From Glandiceps talaboti (Eukaryota; Hemichordata; Enteropneusta; Spengelidae): DNA of 64,000 bases. Shown in pieces: positions 1-41,639 of the stretch (positions within the stretch are counted from its first letter, which is position 1; each line of letters starts with the position of its first letter). The translations under genes and the position numbers were made by a program. Below the pieces are notes generated by a model. The model had not been told where the DNA came from. It was given only the letters and a program-made list of their open reading frames with translations, and made no database searches. The stretch spans positions 21,231,225 to 21,295,224 of the forward strand of contig NC_135557.1 in NCBI RefSeq assembly GCF_964340395.1, in the 5' to 3' direction.

Positions 1-303
1 AGTTTCAAAAGCCTGTCATCGAGGGCAGGCAAAACATTACTTGCAGGTAACTAGAATGTTTTGGTCATGCAAAAAAAAACGTTATAGTATTATGTTTTAC
101 CGACCAGATGAACATTTTCAAGGATACACACTATTAGTCCGTAAAGAGATGGACATTGTCAGTATGTAACTACTTGACTATATAACCATCCATAAACACC
201 TGACAAGTTCATGCATTTAAAGTATTTTGACTACTTGCATGTTAGCCTTTCCCCTCTGTTACATTTCAAGTAATTCATGTCTGTATGTGTCTGTATTTTA
301 CAG

Positions 304-402
304 TTTACACGACTGTTTTCGCAATACCAACCCTGGATCACTAGACACCATAGAGTTGGCATGTGATGGTATTATACTGGATATGGACTATTCTCCAAAG
401 AG
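304..402 (+). CDS. WD40 gene exon a
   Basis: The acceptor is TTTTACAG before 304 and the donor AG|GTAAAA at 403. The frame starts at 305 (LHDCFRNTNPGSLD...) and ends with two bases of an Arg codon completed by the next exon. The encoded DGIILDMDYSPK is typical of the start of a WD40 blade. The 303 bases before it are AT-rich intron with no further exon that I can support. Confidence 0.85.
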
Positions 403-3101
403 GTAAAATGTAGATGTGTTTGCCAGTACAAGGCTGTATTTGTGTAATGTCATTACAACATTGTTTGATTTCACAACAGACTATTCCAAATGGTAAAATC
501 ATTCCGGGCTTGCAAAATAATGTTGCATTAGGCTTAAAAGTTTGGTCAAACAAAATCATTTTCCTGATAGAGCTATAAAGAGTTGGTTTTGAACAGAAGA
601 ACAATCTTAACCTATCATTTAAATATGGCATCAGTGAAAAGAGGACATAAAGTAAGGTCTTGGGAGTGAGACATTGGCCTTTAAACAAATGGTAACTTCC
701 TGTTCAAACTGACGAGCATTTTATAAAAAAGATACCACCTGTGAAGTAACATCATCTAATGCTTCAATGGCGTTTTTTTGCAGGAATGAATTTGCATACG
801 CATCAAGTGACAAGATGGTGTATATTAGAAAATTTAGTGAGAGTGGACGTAAAATGACTTTATGTAACACATTACAAGGTCATGATGGAGAAATCACACA
901 AGTCAAATGGAATCACCTGAAAAACCAATGGGTGACGGGGTCAGAAGATGGAACCATTAGAATATGGGTAAGTCGGCTGATTGGTTGTCTGGTTTATAAT
1001 GGAATCAACCAAATGTTCATTGGGTGATGGGGTCAGAAGATTGAACCATTAGAATATGGGTAAGTCGGCTGATTGGTTGTCTGGTTTATAATGGAATCAA
1101 CCAAATGCTCATTGGGTGACAGGGTCAGATTATGACACCAATAGAATATGGCTAAGTCTTCTGATTGGTTGTCTGGTTTATAATGGAATCACTTTAAAAA
1201 TCAAAGAGCTGAGTACATTTGGAAGCTCTTCATTTGACATTTATTGACTGATACTTAAAATTTGATTTCAGTGTATAATTAAAATTGTTTTTTTACACTC
1301 TTGTTTATTTGTTTGTTACAGTCAGAGGACGGTATGAACTGTGAACAGATCTTAGCAGCACATGGTCTAGTGACTGCATTGTACATTGACCAACTCAATG
1401 GATGTATTATTGCTGGTGTAGGACCAAACCTAAAGTAAGTAAAAATTAATTACTACATCAAAAAGAACAACAAGTTTGATACGCAGCTCAGAACGTCACA
1501 TTTGTCACCAAACCCTTAATTAAGTCCCACTTTGCTTACTCCGTAATGAAAACTTGGTTTATATTAGTATTTATCCAGTGACTGCATGTACTGGTTTGTT
1601 TGTGTGTGCATACAAGGGACATTGTACAGGAGTGAGATACATTCTATACTCAGTAACCAACCACCTGGTATATGTACTGGTAGGTCTTAGGGGTGAGATC
1701 AATAGATCAATGTGGGATAAAACATTAATTATTAAACTTAGGCCTCAGTCCCCCCCCCCCCCCCCCCCCCCCCACTTCTAACTAAATTGGCCAAAATTAA
1801 AAATTGCTTCAAACTGAACAATCAATTTCAAATCAGTATGTAGTGAGTAAAGAATAGTTCTTTTATGGACATTTTACTTTATTTTAATGCCATGCATTTA
1901 CAATAACAAAAATTCTTCCAGTTCTCTGATATTTCTGATAGAAATGTTTGTATTTAAGGGTAGAAAACATCTATTAAACGTAAAATCGATTTTGTAGGAT
2001 GAGAACTAAAATGGCTCAACCCTCCACCCCCTCCACCCCCACCCCACCGACCATCTACATTCAATATTAATATTAAACTATTCATCTCGCCCCTTACTGT
2101 ACATACATAGTCCAACACCAGGTTCATTGTATGGTTGCAATAAATCTATATCTTATCATATTTTATTTTATCTTATATGTATGTCTCTCTTTTTACATAC
2201 TAAGTAATACAACCCCTGTTTTCTATTTGTCCTTGTACAGAGTGTACGACCCTGAGACGTACAAACTAGTACAAACCAACATTGGTCACGCTGATGCCAT
2301 CCGATGTATTATACACATCCCAGACAGAAGTCAGGTATGAAAATATTGATATATTTATTTGTTTGTCCACATATAGACTAATATTCATGTACACACTGTG
2401 TACCCTATGAAATACAACACAGAAATCAAGAGAATTATGATTATAATTATTCTTTTGACAGTTTTAATATATCTATGAAATAAGTATGTATACCCAGTGT
2501 AGATTTTTGATTAATTTTATCTCTTCAGACATTATCTTTTTGAGTAAATTTCTAGAATCTAACTTGTTTCATTAATATATTTTATATGACAACTATTTTC
2601 CATTTTCTCCTTTTCCATATTGTTCTGTCAATTCTTTACAATTCTGGAATAAAGTATTATTATTATATATATTTTAAGTATTGGCTTATCACTCATGACT
2701 AGGGTAGTGGTGGTGCTTGCATCCCCACCACTACAAACCCAGCCATGTATAGGATGACATAATGTACTGACTAAGACAATGTTCCTGCAATAGTATAGTA
2801 AACATTGTTACTATTTTTATGTATCTATTATAAGAAAGGAAAATTACTTTCTTAAGTTTTACAATTATTTTTAGATACCAAACATAAATTTATAAGATTT
2901 TCTAGACTGACTTGTGTTTGATTTATTCCTACTAAACAGTACCTGACAGGGTCTTGGGATAAAACCATCCGAATCTGGAATGCATTCAAACAAGGACGTG
3001 TGAAGAAATCTAGACTCACACCGGAGAAGAAAAAGAAACAATGTACAGTTAGCCCTATGGCAAATGACCCGAATTACCTTGTAGAAGATGAAGTTGACTA
3101 A
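304..3101 (+). CDS. WD40-repeat protein, C-terminal part (five exons; 5' end outside window)
   Basis: Five exons (304-402, 784-967, 1322-1434, 2241-2334, 2940-3101) join in frame with GT/AG introns and give about 217 residues ending in TAA. WD40 blades are visible: a GH...W repeat ending GSEDGTIRIW, then GVGPNLKVYDPE, then GH followed by GSWDKTIRIW. WD40 repeats build beta-propellers that act as protein-interaction platforms. A basic stretch (RVKKSRLTPEKKKKQ) and a short acidic end (LVEDEVD) follow the last blade. The upstream exons lie left of position 1, so the number of blades and any N-terminal domain are unknown. I cannot assign the paralogue. It is convergent with the Robo gene on the other strand; the two stop codons are 7.0 kb apart. 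Confidence is high for the family and exon chain, none for a specific function. Confidence 0.9.
784..967 (+). CDS. WD40 gene exon b (two blade segments)
   Basis: A TTTTTTTGCAG acceptor precedes 784 and the donor TGG|GTAAGT is at 968. It encodes NEFAYASSDKMVYIRKF and then LQGHDGEITQVKWN and GSEDGTIRIW, a complete GH-WD style blade. The last 39 bases and the donor are repeated twice more directly downstream (see the 92-bp array). Confidence 0.92.
929..1190 (+). repeat. 92-bp tandem repeat spanning an exon 3' end and its donor site (2.9 copies)
   Basis: Copies start at 929, 1021 and 1113. Each unit contains 39 bp equivalent to the end of exon b plus about 53 bp of intron. Copy 2 keeps an intact GG|GTAAGT donor at 1060; in copy 3 it has decayed to GGCTAAGT. 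Reading on from the true exon meets TGA at 1025-1027, so use of the copy-2 donor would give a premature stop. Confidence 0.95.
1322..1434 (+). CDS. WD40 gene exon c
   Basis: The acceptor is TTACAG before 1322 and the donor AA|GTAAGT at 1435. It encodes SEDGMNCEQILAAHGLVTAL then IIAGVGPNLK, one blade in which the usual terminal WD pair is replaced. The phase (2 nt left over) matches the next exon. Confidence 0.88.
1435..2240 (+). other. WD40 gene intron with poly-C tract
   Basis: This intron holds a 24-base C run at 1750-1773 and a C-rich stretch near 2019-2048. I see no exon or mobile element in it. The shorter neighbouring introns (403-783 and 2335-2939) are plain AT-rich sequence. Confidence 0.7.
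2241..2334 (+). CDS. WD40 gene exon d
   Basis: The acceptor is CTTGTACAG before 2241 and the donor CAG|GTATGA at 2335. It encodes VYDPETYKLVQTNIGHADAI and ends IPDRSQ in phase 0. GHAD is the start of the final blade. Confidence 0.88.
2940..3101 (+). CDS. WD40 gene terminal exon
   Basis: The acceptor is CTAAACAG before 2940. It opens YLTGSWDKTIRIWNAF, the end of the last blade, then a lysine/arginine-rich linker and the C-terminus NYLVEDEVD with TAA at 3099-3101. About 1.9 kb of AT-rich 3' UTR-like sequence follows before the first good poly(A) signal. Confidence 0.92.
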   Translation, partial: YLTGSWDKTIRIWNAFKQGRVKKSRLTPEKKKKQCTVSPMANDPNYLVEDEVD

Positions 3102-4993
3102 GGGGTATGGAAATAATCCCTTAACATGATGTGAAAGAGGATCTAGATTGGAGGGCCTTGAAATGACCCCCTAACATGACACAGAAGAGAAACTAGACAC
3201 TTGGACCAAAATACTCAGTAATGACAGTGTAGATGAAGAAAGAACTAAACTAGAGGGCCTTAGTAATGGCAGTGTAAATAAAGGACTAAACTAGAGGGCC
3301 TTTACAGTTGTATAGATTCTTAAGTATACTAAGGGGTCCAAAAAGGATATCCTGGCATTGTAGTAAATTAACTAGCATTGGGAGTTTAGATATAACTACC
3401 ATATAGATGATGAAATTAGCTAGGGAGTCTAGAAATAGTCCTTAAGTAACTCATAAAAGTTAAAATACACTTAAAAAGTTTTTTTAATGGGGTCTTAAAA
3501 AGGCTGCACAAAAGGTAAGTTTACTAAAAAGAACTAACCAAAGACCTCAAAATGTTGAGGAAATTGTGAAATTTAAGTGTTCCAGAATTAATCTGTTTGC
3601 TTTTCTTTGTAAAAAGCTTTACATGATAGATTGATAATTAGGGACAGACTAATTTACAGAACAGTAATACTGGCTTGATTTAGTATTAAACCTATGTACA
3701 GAGCACAGAAATTTACAATGACTTTCTGTTTCATGCAAACTAGTTTTTTTTTTTTCTGAAAAAGAAAGCACAGTGAATGATAACGGCATTATTATGTGTT
3801 GTTAATACCATGTACAAGCCAGGAGAAATGCATTCAAATGAAAATTTTTTTCCTATTGTTGCCTCTATTTTTGTACACTAATATGCTTATTGATGTGATA
3901 AACAAGATGTTTCAATGCAATTTTATTTTTCAAAGTCATTTTATTGGTTAGTTTATATCTGAAATAGATAATGATATTGTAACGGTTTAAGATGACAACA
4001 TGCATACTTGAGTTATTATTCATTCCCGGCAAATAATTTGTTTTGTAATCTATTATTACAGACAAAAATCATTAATTTTTTCAATTGAATCAACATTTTC
4101 TAGATAGATTTTTTTTAAAAAGAGAGATGAGTTTTAAAGTTGAAATTCCTTTTCATCTAACCATCACTATTAAAGCCCCCCTAAGTGCAAGCCATCTATT
4201 TATGAAAGGTCAATTAACATAACTTTTAAAATAATGGATCTTGCCAAATTGACCTTTGACCTGCCAGTTCTTCCTTTCTGATAGATAACTATAGAGGGCG
4301 TTGTCTCATAGTTATATATTTGTCTTCCTACAAACTGTCAATTTGAAACATTTATTACAGTACTATGCTATAATGCAGTTTATACGCTTCTTTGTTGCCA
4401 TGACAACTTATTAGTCAAATGTAATATATGCGCTAAAGTAGCCTGGAGGGATCATTCTGTATATAGTATTTAATGTAAGATACAGTAAACCTAGATATTT
4501 TTACTTTTAGAATATTTTGCGATTTTACAGTCTTCAGCTAGTTCTCAAAGACTAATTTTTACTAATTACCAGACCGGTACATTGTGTTCATGTACAAGAA
4601 GGCATTTTAGTCGCAACTTATTTTCACTAATTACCAGATTGGTGCAGTGTGTGTATGTACAAGAAGGCATTTTAGTCAATACTAAATTTATGTCTTCCAG
4701 CAACATATGTGAAAATAAGTCGCTAGCGAAAATTTCCAGGTTTACAGTATCTGGCCACCTGAGGGCAGTCTTCAACAGTATACTGCAGTAGTCTTTTGCC
4801 ATGTGATAGCTCAGGATGAAACATTGTATCCTACAGACAAACCTATGTATATTTATAACTTTTTAACTTAATACCTGTTTTCATTCTTCATGTCTTTACA
4901 TATTTTTACATTGAGATGGTATTTTTATAATTAGATGATAAAAACAGTCAAGTATTACATGACATTTCATATTTCCTAAGTTTTTGAAATAAA
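3102..4993 (+). other. Probable 3' UTR of the WD40 gene
   Basis: AT-rich non-coding sequence follows the TAA. Loose repeats of an AACTAGAGGGCCTT-type phrase occur at 3146-3303. An AATAAA hexamer lies at 4988-4993, with another at 5434-5439 followed by T-rich sequence. Which of these is used cannot be decided from sequence alone. Confidence 0.45.
4988..4993 (+). terminator. Candidate poly(A) signal AATAAA, WD40 gene
   Basis: An exact AATAAA about 1.9 kb after the stop. The alternative hexamer at 5434-5439 (GGCAATAAACTG) has a better T-rich downstream element. Confidence 0.35.
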
Positions 4994-5439
4994 TGTGTTT
5001 TGAGAAAAAAGATGATATAAATATAAGGTTTGTAATTTACAATATTATCTGAAAGGTAATCCTGACATTTGTTACATTAATAATTGTTATCTTTTTTTGA
5101 TAAAATAATTTGATACTAAAATATGAAATGATGTAATTTGGTTTCTTGTGTTTATTTTTTAAGTGATTTTGTTGCAATGATGTTACATTCAAAGACAAGA
5201 CTGACATCTTTTCACTTTGAATCTGTATGTTTGTAAGTGTTATTGACAGACTCTGGTAACATATGCAGCATTCTCAATGTGATTTATTCATTTTGGAAAC
5301 CAGCATCTCATTATCCAACCTTCCAATAGGGAACTTGCAACCCCGCCATCTTGATATCCTGAATGTTGCATCATGGGAAATGTGATGATAAATCTGAATC
5401 AAACAAAAGTATATGAGCGTATTGATGTTTGGCAATAAA

Positions 5440-6600
5440 CTGAAAACACTTCAAATGACCTCTGAACTTTGATATTCCTCTTTAAGCACACTTTACTTTT
5501 TTACTCTCCCCCCCCCCCACTTTAGTATTTTGTGTAGACACAAACACCCCCTGTTAGAAAGAATGTTAATTTTCTTTCATCCTTCCAAGTGTATTTCAGT
5601 TACGCTATAATTAACTAATTTAAGCCATGCTATGCCACGCCACAAACAGTATGCAAAACAGTCACGTTTACATATTTACTGACTGCACAATTACACATTA
5701 ACAATCATAGCAGACTTGAAAAGACAAGCAAACATTGAAAAATTCAAAATGTCTTACGATAGCGGAAATTCTTGAAATAGTGTAGCAGTGTTACTCCTTC
5801 AAGTCTACAGGTAGGCTATATGTTATAAATTTTGTTACATTTCTTTATATCTTTAGTCATCCAAAATCAATTCATTTGTTGATTACTACCTCATATCTTT
5901 ACGAGTCAATTCCATTACATGATAGCATTAAAATATTCCATTTATTTCACTTTTTGTTACTAATGTATGTAAACTATTCATCAAACAAATCTCCAAATTA
6001 ACTGACCAGTATTATGTATGATACCATACATGAGGCAATGTGAATGAAAATATAGAATATATACTCTTGTCATTCTACATCACGACACTGGTTTATTTCT
6101 TTGCCTGATTTTTTCTTGGATTTTACTGGTATAATTCATTCTCGCAAACCAGAGTTATTATTTCTACCACTACATTTCGAAATTGTTAATAACGTTGCCG
6201 TAAAACAGGCCGTGGTTTGCGACGATGGGTATAATTATGTTATTCACCGATATTTTCTTAATTCAGCAGGAAAATACTAGTGACGTAAGGGTTGTCACTA
6301 CGAGTCACTAGGTGAGTAGTGACAAAGACTTCTTAGGTCACTCGTATTTTCCTTGGCTAAACAAAGAAAAATATTGGGGAGTGATATCTAATTATCATGT
6401 AAAGATGAAAACATGTACCAATTGTAATATTCAGATTTCTAACTTTTTTCATACATTGTTGCTGAAAGTAATGTTCACTTTTTTATTTTTCAATTCTGAC
6501 ATAACACATTGTTATTTTGATCTATCTATGTATTTTGTCTATTCCACTAGAATGTTTAATAAAAATATTTTGGTACATTTCTAATCTATGTCTTCAGAGA
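5440..6600. other. Intergenic sequence, no gene seen
   Basis: AT-rich sequence with a short poly-C run near 5509-5518. Positions 5780-5820 share about 40 bp with 56172-56211 (TTCAAGTCTACAGGTAGGCT core). No exon-like open frame is present. Confidence 0.6.
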
Positions 6601-7005
6601 CTCTACTCTACTCTACTCTACTCTACTCTACTCTACTCTACTCTACTCTACTCTACTCTACTCTACTCTACTCTACTCTACTCTACTCTACTCTACTCTA
6701 CTCTACTCTACTCTACTCTACTCTACTCTACTCTACTCTACTCTACTCTACTCTACTCCACTCCACTCCACTCCACTCCACTCCACTCCACTCCACTCCA
6801 CTCCACTCCACTCCACTCCACTCCACTCCACTCCACTCCACTCCACTCCACTCCACTCCACTCCACTCCACTCCACTCCACTCCACTCCACTCCACTCCA
6901 CTCCACTCCACTCCACTCCACTCCACTCCACTCCACTCCACTCCACTCCACTCCACTCCACTCCACACCACACCACACCACACCACACCACACCACACCA
7001 CACCA
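6601..7005 (+). repeat. Three-block pentanucleotide satellite (CTCTA)31-(CTCCA)42-(CACCA)8
   Basis: A perfectly phased 405-bp array. CTCTA runs 6601-6755, CTCCA 6756-6965 and CACCA 6966-7005. Each block differs from the previous by one base (CTCTA to CTCCA to CACCA), and the register never slips. Long open frames across it on both strands are repeat artefacts. Confidence 0.98.
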
Positions 7006-8016
7006 CAGATAGACAAGGGTGATATCGATAGTACAGAGTAAGACAACATAGACCAGATGAAAGTTGTTGATTTATTTCAAAAGCCACAATGGGGCAAAAT
7101 AAACTTATATATAAGTAAACAACGCTTTTTACCATTTCAATATATAAGAACAATGTTTACACTTCATGTAAAGAACTTTTAAAGGTCAAAAATAACTGAA
7201 TCTAAGTTGACAAGTTTCCATAGCAACGTCTTTACACACAGAGTAAAGATGTGTCAATATTTTATTTGTAAACAACAACAAATAATGATAAGGTAGCTGG
7301 CTAGTTGGTAATCAAATCAGGGTCATAGGTTATTTATAGGTCAAAGGTTAAAGGTCACAGTTCTTTCTGCTAACTTCAAAATGGACTCTGGTTTGTAAAC
7401 AACACAAACATAAGTGAGAACTGAGTCAGGTATTCAAATATTTAAAAAAACATACACATAAATATTAAAAGATGATTGATATTAATGATCAAGATATGTA
7501 TCAATCTCCATTTGTGATTTGATGTAGTGCCTTATCACCATGGTTACCACCAGTGGTTACCACATCATGTCTCTTGTCACCAAGGTTACCAAATCTGAGA
7601 TGAAATGATGTTTACCTATGTCTACCAAGGCTCTTATCTGATCATTGATTCCATATTTGAATAGATCAGTTGCTATGACTGTTGTAACCATAGTTACAAA
7701 CACAGCTTGTCTCATAGGAGAAGCTCTGCACTTGTACATAGTATGCTTTGATACATTGTAACTACTATCTTGTCAGTTGTTGTGTGCAGACAGACATAGA
7801 TACACAACACACTAACAGAAAGACTGTCAGTCAGGCAGGTACATAGAAACTGTCACATATGCAGACACACAAATACGTACAGGCTGCCTGGGGTGGACAC
7901 ACAAATACATACATACTGGTACATACATACATGCATGCACAGATTGTCAGATAGGTAGACAATAAACACACAGATTGTCAGTCTTGAGGCAATAGATAAC
8001 ATATTGTCAGAAGCAT

Positions 8017-8067
<51 letters not shown>

Positions 8068-8109
8068 GAACAACTGACCATTATAGGCATGCAGTCTTAC
8101 ATAGGTTGC

Positions 8110-8163
<54 letters not shown>

Positions 8164-8974
8164 GTTCGTTTAAGGCAGACATATACACAGATTGTCAGAG
8201 GCAGATGTAGCTGCATACCCACATATACTGTTAGTTAGGCAGCCCAGAGTACAGATTGTCAGATGCATATACACAAACACACACTCAGTCATTTAAGCCA
8301 CAGACAAGAAAGGTATTTTTTCCCCATCTGTTCTTAGGCAGACACATACATAGATTGTCAGAGGCAGATATGCTGTACATACATACAAATACAAACTGTC
8401 AGATATAAAAACGGATAGACTGTTAGTTTGGCAATCACATACACTCAGACTGTGGTGGATGAAACAAGAGTGGCGGACACAATAACACACAGACCAATAG
8501 AGAGCACAGAATGTCCATCGCAGATGCACCAACAGCCTGGCAGACACACATAACACACAGACCAACAGAGTAACAGACACACAAACAGACCAACAGCGTG
8601 GCTGCAAACACACAACACAACACAACACAACACAACACACAGACCAACAGAGTGGCTGCAAACACAGAACACAACACAACACACAGACCAACAGAGTGGC
8701 AGACACATACATGTACATGAAACACACTAACTGACAGACATGTCTGCATTGAGATATATTTGTACTTAATTTCTGGTCTATCAATCACCTATGTTTTTAT
8801 AAATTAATTCTCTTTTTAATAAAATATATACAGGGTTGGGCAGAATATAGTATGCAGTACATAAATTAACTGTGTATTATTTTTTTATTATATAAAACCT
8901 GACTACATTGACGGTACAAATGCAAGTATAGCTATTTTATACACATACATGTAATAACCAGTATGTGTATATAC
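7006..8974. other. Intergenic sequence with degenerate CA-rich minisatellite
   Basis: Unique AT-rich sequence runs to about 7780. From 7790 to 8760 a degenerate repeat recurs around the phrase ACAGATTGTCAG, interrupted by (CA)n tracts at 8018-8065 and 8110-8161. Units near 8490-8705 carry AGACCAACAGAGTGGC. No coding signal was seen. Confidence 0.7.
8018..8161 (+). repeat. Paired (CA)n microsatellites
   Basis: Two nearly pure CA runs (about 8018-8065 and 8110-8161) are separated by 45 bp of unique sequence. Confidence 0.9.
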
Positions 8975-8980
8975 TTTATT
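8975..8980 (-). terminator. Candidate Robo poly(A) signal
   Basis: TTTATT on the + strand reads AATAAA on the - strand, with GT/T-rich sequence just downstream. It would give a 3' UTR of about 1.17 kb after the stop at 10145. It is the first exact hexamer I found after the stop. Confidence 0.4.
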
Positions 8981-9090
8981 CATTTAATATCAAGTTCTGG
9001 AATTCAAATATGGTCACCACTCCTGCAATGCTGAAGTGTCTGTCAAAGCAGGAGACAGACAGGATCAAACTGAACATCTCCCTTCTTACA

Positions 9091-9122
<32 letters not shown>

Positions 9123-9123
9123 A
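9091..9123 (+). repeat. (TGTC)n microsatellite
   Basis: About eight TGTC units. It lies in the probable Robo 3' UTR. Confidence 0.85.
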
Positions 9124-9289
9124 CTAATTTGTGTTTGTCTATCTGTCTGTCACTAATCTGCTGATTATCATGCTGATTATCTGCCATGGCATTGATTTGG
9201 TGGACATAACTGGTACATTATTTTAAAGTTTTGACAAAACTTTTTTCTGTGATAAATATAACCATGAGTTTTTACACACCCTAGTGACA

Positions 9290-9590
9290 AATGGGTAAAG
9301 ATACAGTGATATAATACCCAGACACAGCCTATGAGAAAGGAGCTAAATAATTGATAAAATGACCCAAACAGTGTTTGTATACAGCCTTTGACAGATTTAC
9401 AAAATATTAAAAATAACCCTGACACCGTCTGTGAGAAGGGGTTAGCAGATAGCGATAAAATGACCCCGACACAACCTGTGACCAAGGGATGAGCAGATGA
9501 TAAAATTGCCCTGACATAGCCTGTGAGAAGGAGGTTAGCAGATGATAAATAACCCTGACACAGCCTGTAACAAGTGGGTAAAAACACATA
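9290..9590 (-). repeat. Degenerate ~55-60-bp minisatellite in the Robo 3' UTR
   Basis: The phrase CCTGACACAGCCTGTGA (with variants) followed by GGGGTTAGCAGATGATAAAAT recurs about five times. It is transcribed if the 8975 poly(A) signal is used. Confidence 0.75.
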
Positions 9591-10144
9591 GATGATAACT
9601 CGGAATTATCAATAATAACTTACGAATGGACATGAAAACTTTCATCTTGAGATTGGGGAGGAGAATAATACTTAGCAGAGCAGTTACCATGACAACACAA
9701 GACTTGTCTAAAATAGTCACGTGACACTTGAAATACATAAGTTTAGCCTGTACAAAAATACATCAAACATCCTGTACAAATCACCCCTACAATCACAATG
9801 GTTTCTTCCATGTCAATATAGTTCTCGGAATATATTCCAGTCTTGGCAATAAGGAAGTCACTGAGTTCAAAATCACAAGTAATCCACCACTGGGAACAGT
9901 CCACTCCACTATAGGGGTTGTCAGTATATATCCATGTAAAGGATTACTGGAACAGTCCATTCCACTGTAGGGGTAGTCAGTATATCCTTGTATAGGATTA
10001 CTCCATACAAAAGTAGCAGCAACATCAATGTCTGTTAGTGTGAAATCACTGCTTAAACATTCTATTTACAAGTAACAACAACGTTCACTTCAATACTTGG
10101 AGATATTCCATTTAGAAGTACAGGGGTGATAGATCCCCTCGGTT

Positions 10145-39151
<29,007 letters not shown>

Positions 39152-39426
39152 TGTGATACACTGTAACTATGTACAGTTTTACTACAGGATAGTCCTTGTG
39201 TAGAAACAAAGTCACATTATCCAAATCTCTGGCGCAGACACCAGCAATACAATCCACTTTGAAGCTTATTAAAGTGTTTGTAACATCATAAATGGACAGA
39301 CTCTGTTAAGTGTTTGTAGACTTCACTTCCAACTCATGCTGACAGCTACATGCCTTCAACTAACTAATACAAATATGACTAGCTTAGGGGGTATGCTGTA
39401 CTCTCTAACTCCTTACATGTATGTCA

Positions 39427-39455
39427 TCACATCACATCACATCACATCACATCTG
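39427..39455 (+). repeat. (CATCA)n pentamer
   Basis: About five to six CATCA units, some 280 bp upstream of the proximal Robo start codon. Confidence 0.85.
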
Positions 39456-40752
39456 ACATGAGGTCGGCTTCACCTAAATTTAATAAATATGAAATTATAT
39501 ATCCTCAGTGCTTCTTTGCAATTAAGTACTTCAAATTATCGAACTTGAAAATTTATAGTGCACTAATTCTTAGAACTTTTAGATGCTTCAAATTCTTGAA
39601 CACATTCTGAACAACAAAATTTACCCCAAGTGTAGAGTGTCACTTTGTAAAGTAGATGAATTTCTGTTTAGTTAGTTGCACTGAAGTAGTACGAATAAAT
39701 CCCAATGTTGTACTACCTAGCACAGTTACAATGATCAGTATTTTAATTAAAGTCTACATACTGCAAACAGCTGTGTTCTCTACATGACATGATGTTTGCA
39801 ATTTACATGCTGTACTGTATACACAGTTCTGTATGACATCACAGATCAGTATATATAATAGCTACCCTATCACTGTACAACAGTAAACAGTGGAAGTCAA
39901 ATTAAGTGATAAACTCTACCCAAATATTCCACCCCCTCCTATTCCATTTCCTGTTGTACTCTATGGGTTGTATACCAAAACATTCCATCCCTCCCAATAT
40001 CCCATCCACTCCCCATTTTTCCCCCAAATAATAATTAACAGTTATACCAAGCAAGGGAGTTGAAAGATAGTGTATGGCTGTAAGGCACTGGGACACCTAG
40101 CTGTGCAGTGTGACTACTTTATTACCATCATTACTATGATCACAGAATTTTTAAAAAAGGTAAACAATAGTTTGCCCTTCTAGCATGAAGTTAACTTCTG
40201 CTTTAGAGACCATATAGGTCTATAACTTGACCATTTAATTGTGAAGAGTTCTATTTAATATAACACAGATTTCAGATCTCAAGAATTGAGTTCTGTTTCT
40301 AAAATTTGACCCCTAGAACCAAGTGGATCGGGAGTTCTACATTGTATTTCATTAATTTGATTAATTTCATTATTTTAATTAACTAATTCGACCCCCTACA
40401 TGTATAAGCAAGTTGAGTTCTATAATTTGCCCACTAGCACTACTGACCAGTAGAGATCTATTTCAAATGTGGTTGTCAGACCCCTTGAAGCAAGTCGAGT
40501 TCTATAATTTGACCACCAAGAACCAAGTTGAGTTCTATAAATTGACCACCAAGAACCAAGGAGAGTTCTATTTCATTTCAGTAGCATTGGCTATTGATTA
40601 GAAGTCACAATGATGTGACAGTTAACTGAGTACAGCTGTAGGCAATGGTGTGACAGTAAACTGGGTACAGCTGTAGGCAATAACTCAAACATTTTAGTTC
40701 AATGTTTAAACTTTGTAATTGAATGAAATACAATATGGCTACTCTGATAATT

Positions 40753-40835
40753 AGTCTAGATGTTATCTGTGGCTTCCAATCTCAAGATCACTTTACTTTG
40801 AGAAGAGATCCCAAACCATGGATGGCCTCTAGACT
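40753..40835. mobile_element. AGTCTAG foldback element, copy A2 (83 bp)
   Basis: Left arm AGTCTAGATGTTATCTGTGG, right arm CCATGGATGGCCTCTAGACT in inverted orientation, with GAGAAGAGATC inside. Same family as 34076-34156. Confidence 0.72.
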
Positions 40836-41639
40836 ATCAGACGATGGAAAGATGACACTGACTTTGAAATAAAATCTTATCACCATAGTAACCCTATCAT
40901 TATTTTGACCTTTAACCTCCTCAATTTCAGTAAATGTTGTCTTGTTGCTTTGAGAGGAATTTTTTGTGGAGTAATTTATTACAAAATACCCTACATCCGA
41001 TTCGAACAAGTGTGACTCAAGCTTCCTAAATAGGTATTAAAATCGGCCTTTTGTAGTAAATTGATGAGACATTGTACACAGACCATTTCCTCATGGAATC
41101 TGACATGTACATGTATCATTTGTTGATCTTACCAAGAAATATTGAAATGATATACAAAGATGATGTAAAGACATATCTCTTAGTATATACACAGGTCAGA
41201 TTTGAATTTCAGTGACCAATTCAGATTAGGTTTGATACCTAGGTGTGAAATATGGTTGTTTGACAGAGATATACAAATAGTTGGTATAGAACAAACGAAT
41301 GATTCCATTTAAATTGTGATGACCTGGGATTGAATCATGAATCATAGCCCTTGACATCCTGAACAGACTACTAACTCCTGACCAGGCTTAACTTTTAAAC
41401 CGTATTGGTGCATGGATTAAAGACAGGCTACTAATCTAATCATAGCAATTAGGATTATAAGTATTAAAGCTAGTTATCATCCGGCCACTACTATAGGCCA
41501 CTTCTAAATTGACAGGATTTTGTTAGGGCCAATTTATGGTCTGTTTTGGGTCCTGTGAATAATTCAAAAGACCATGCACTACGATAACTTTGGTTTGTTA
41601 CAATATTACTTTGGTGAGACCTATTCTAGCCCAGAGACT

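Larger units (their letters stand above)
8981..10144 (-). other. robo: Probable Robo 3' UTR
   Basis: Non-coding sequence between the Robo stop and the first AATAAA on the - strand. It includes a (TGTC)n run, a ~55-60-bp minisatellite and two copies of a 59-bp phrase at about 9893-10010 (GGAACAGTCCA(C/T)TCCACT, AGGATTACT). Confidence 0.5.

Noticed and set aside
6517-7153. Long open frames on both strands rich in STLLYS/HSTPL and GVEWS repeats
   Set aside because: They are translations of the phased pentamer satellite; a 5-bp unit without stops is open in all frames.
8293-8788. 163-codon Cys-rich frame resembling a secreted Cys-rich protein
   Set aside because: It derives from a degenerate CA-rich minisatellite, with overlapping frames showing the same repetition; cysteines have no stable spacing.
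39846-39860. TATA-like TATATATAATAG as the proximal Robo promoter
   Set aside because: It is about 700 bp from the start codon in an AT-rich region and could belong to either strand; nothing else supports a start site there.
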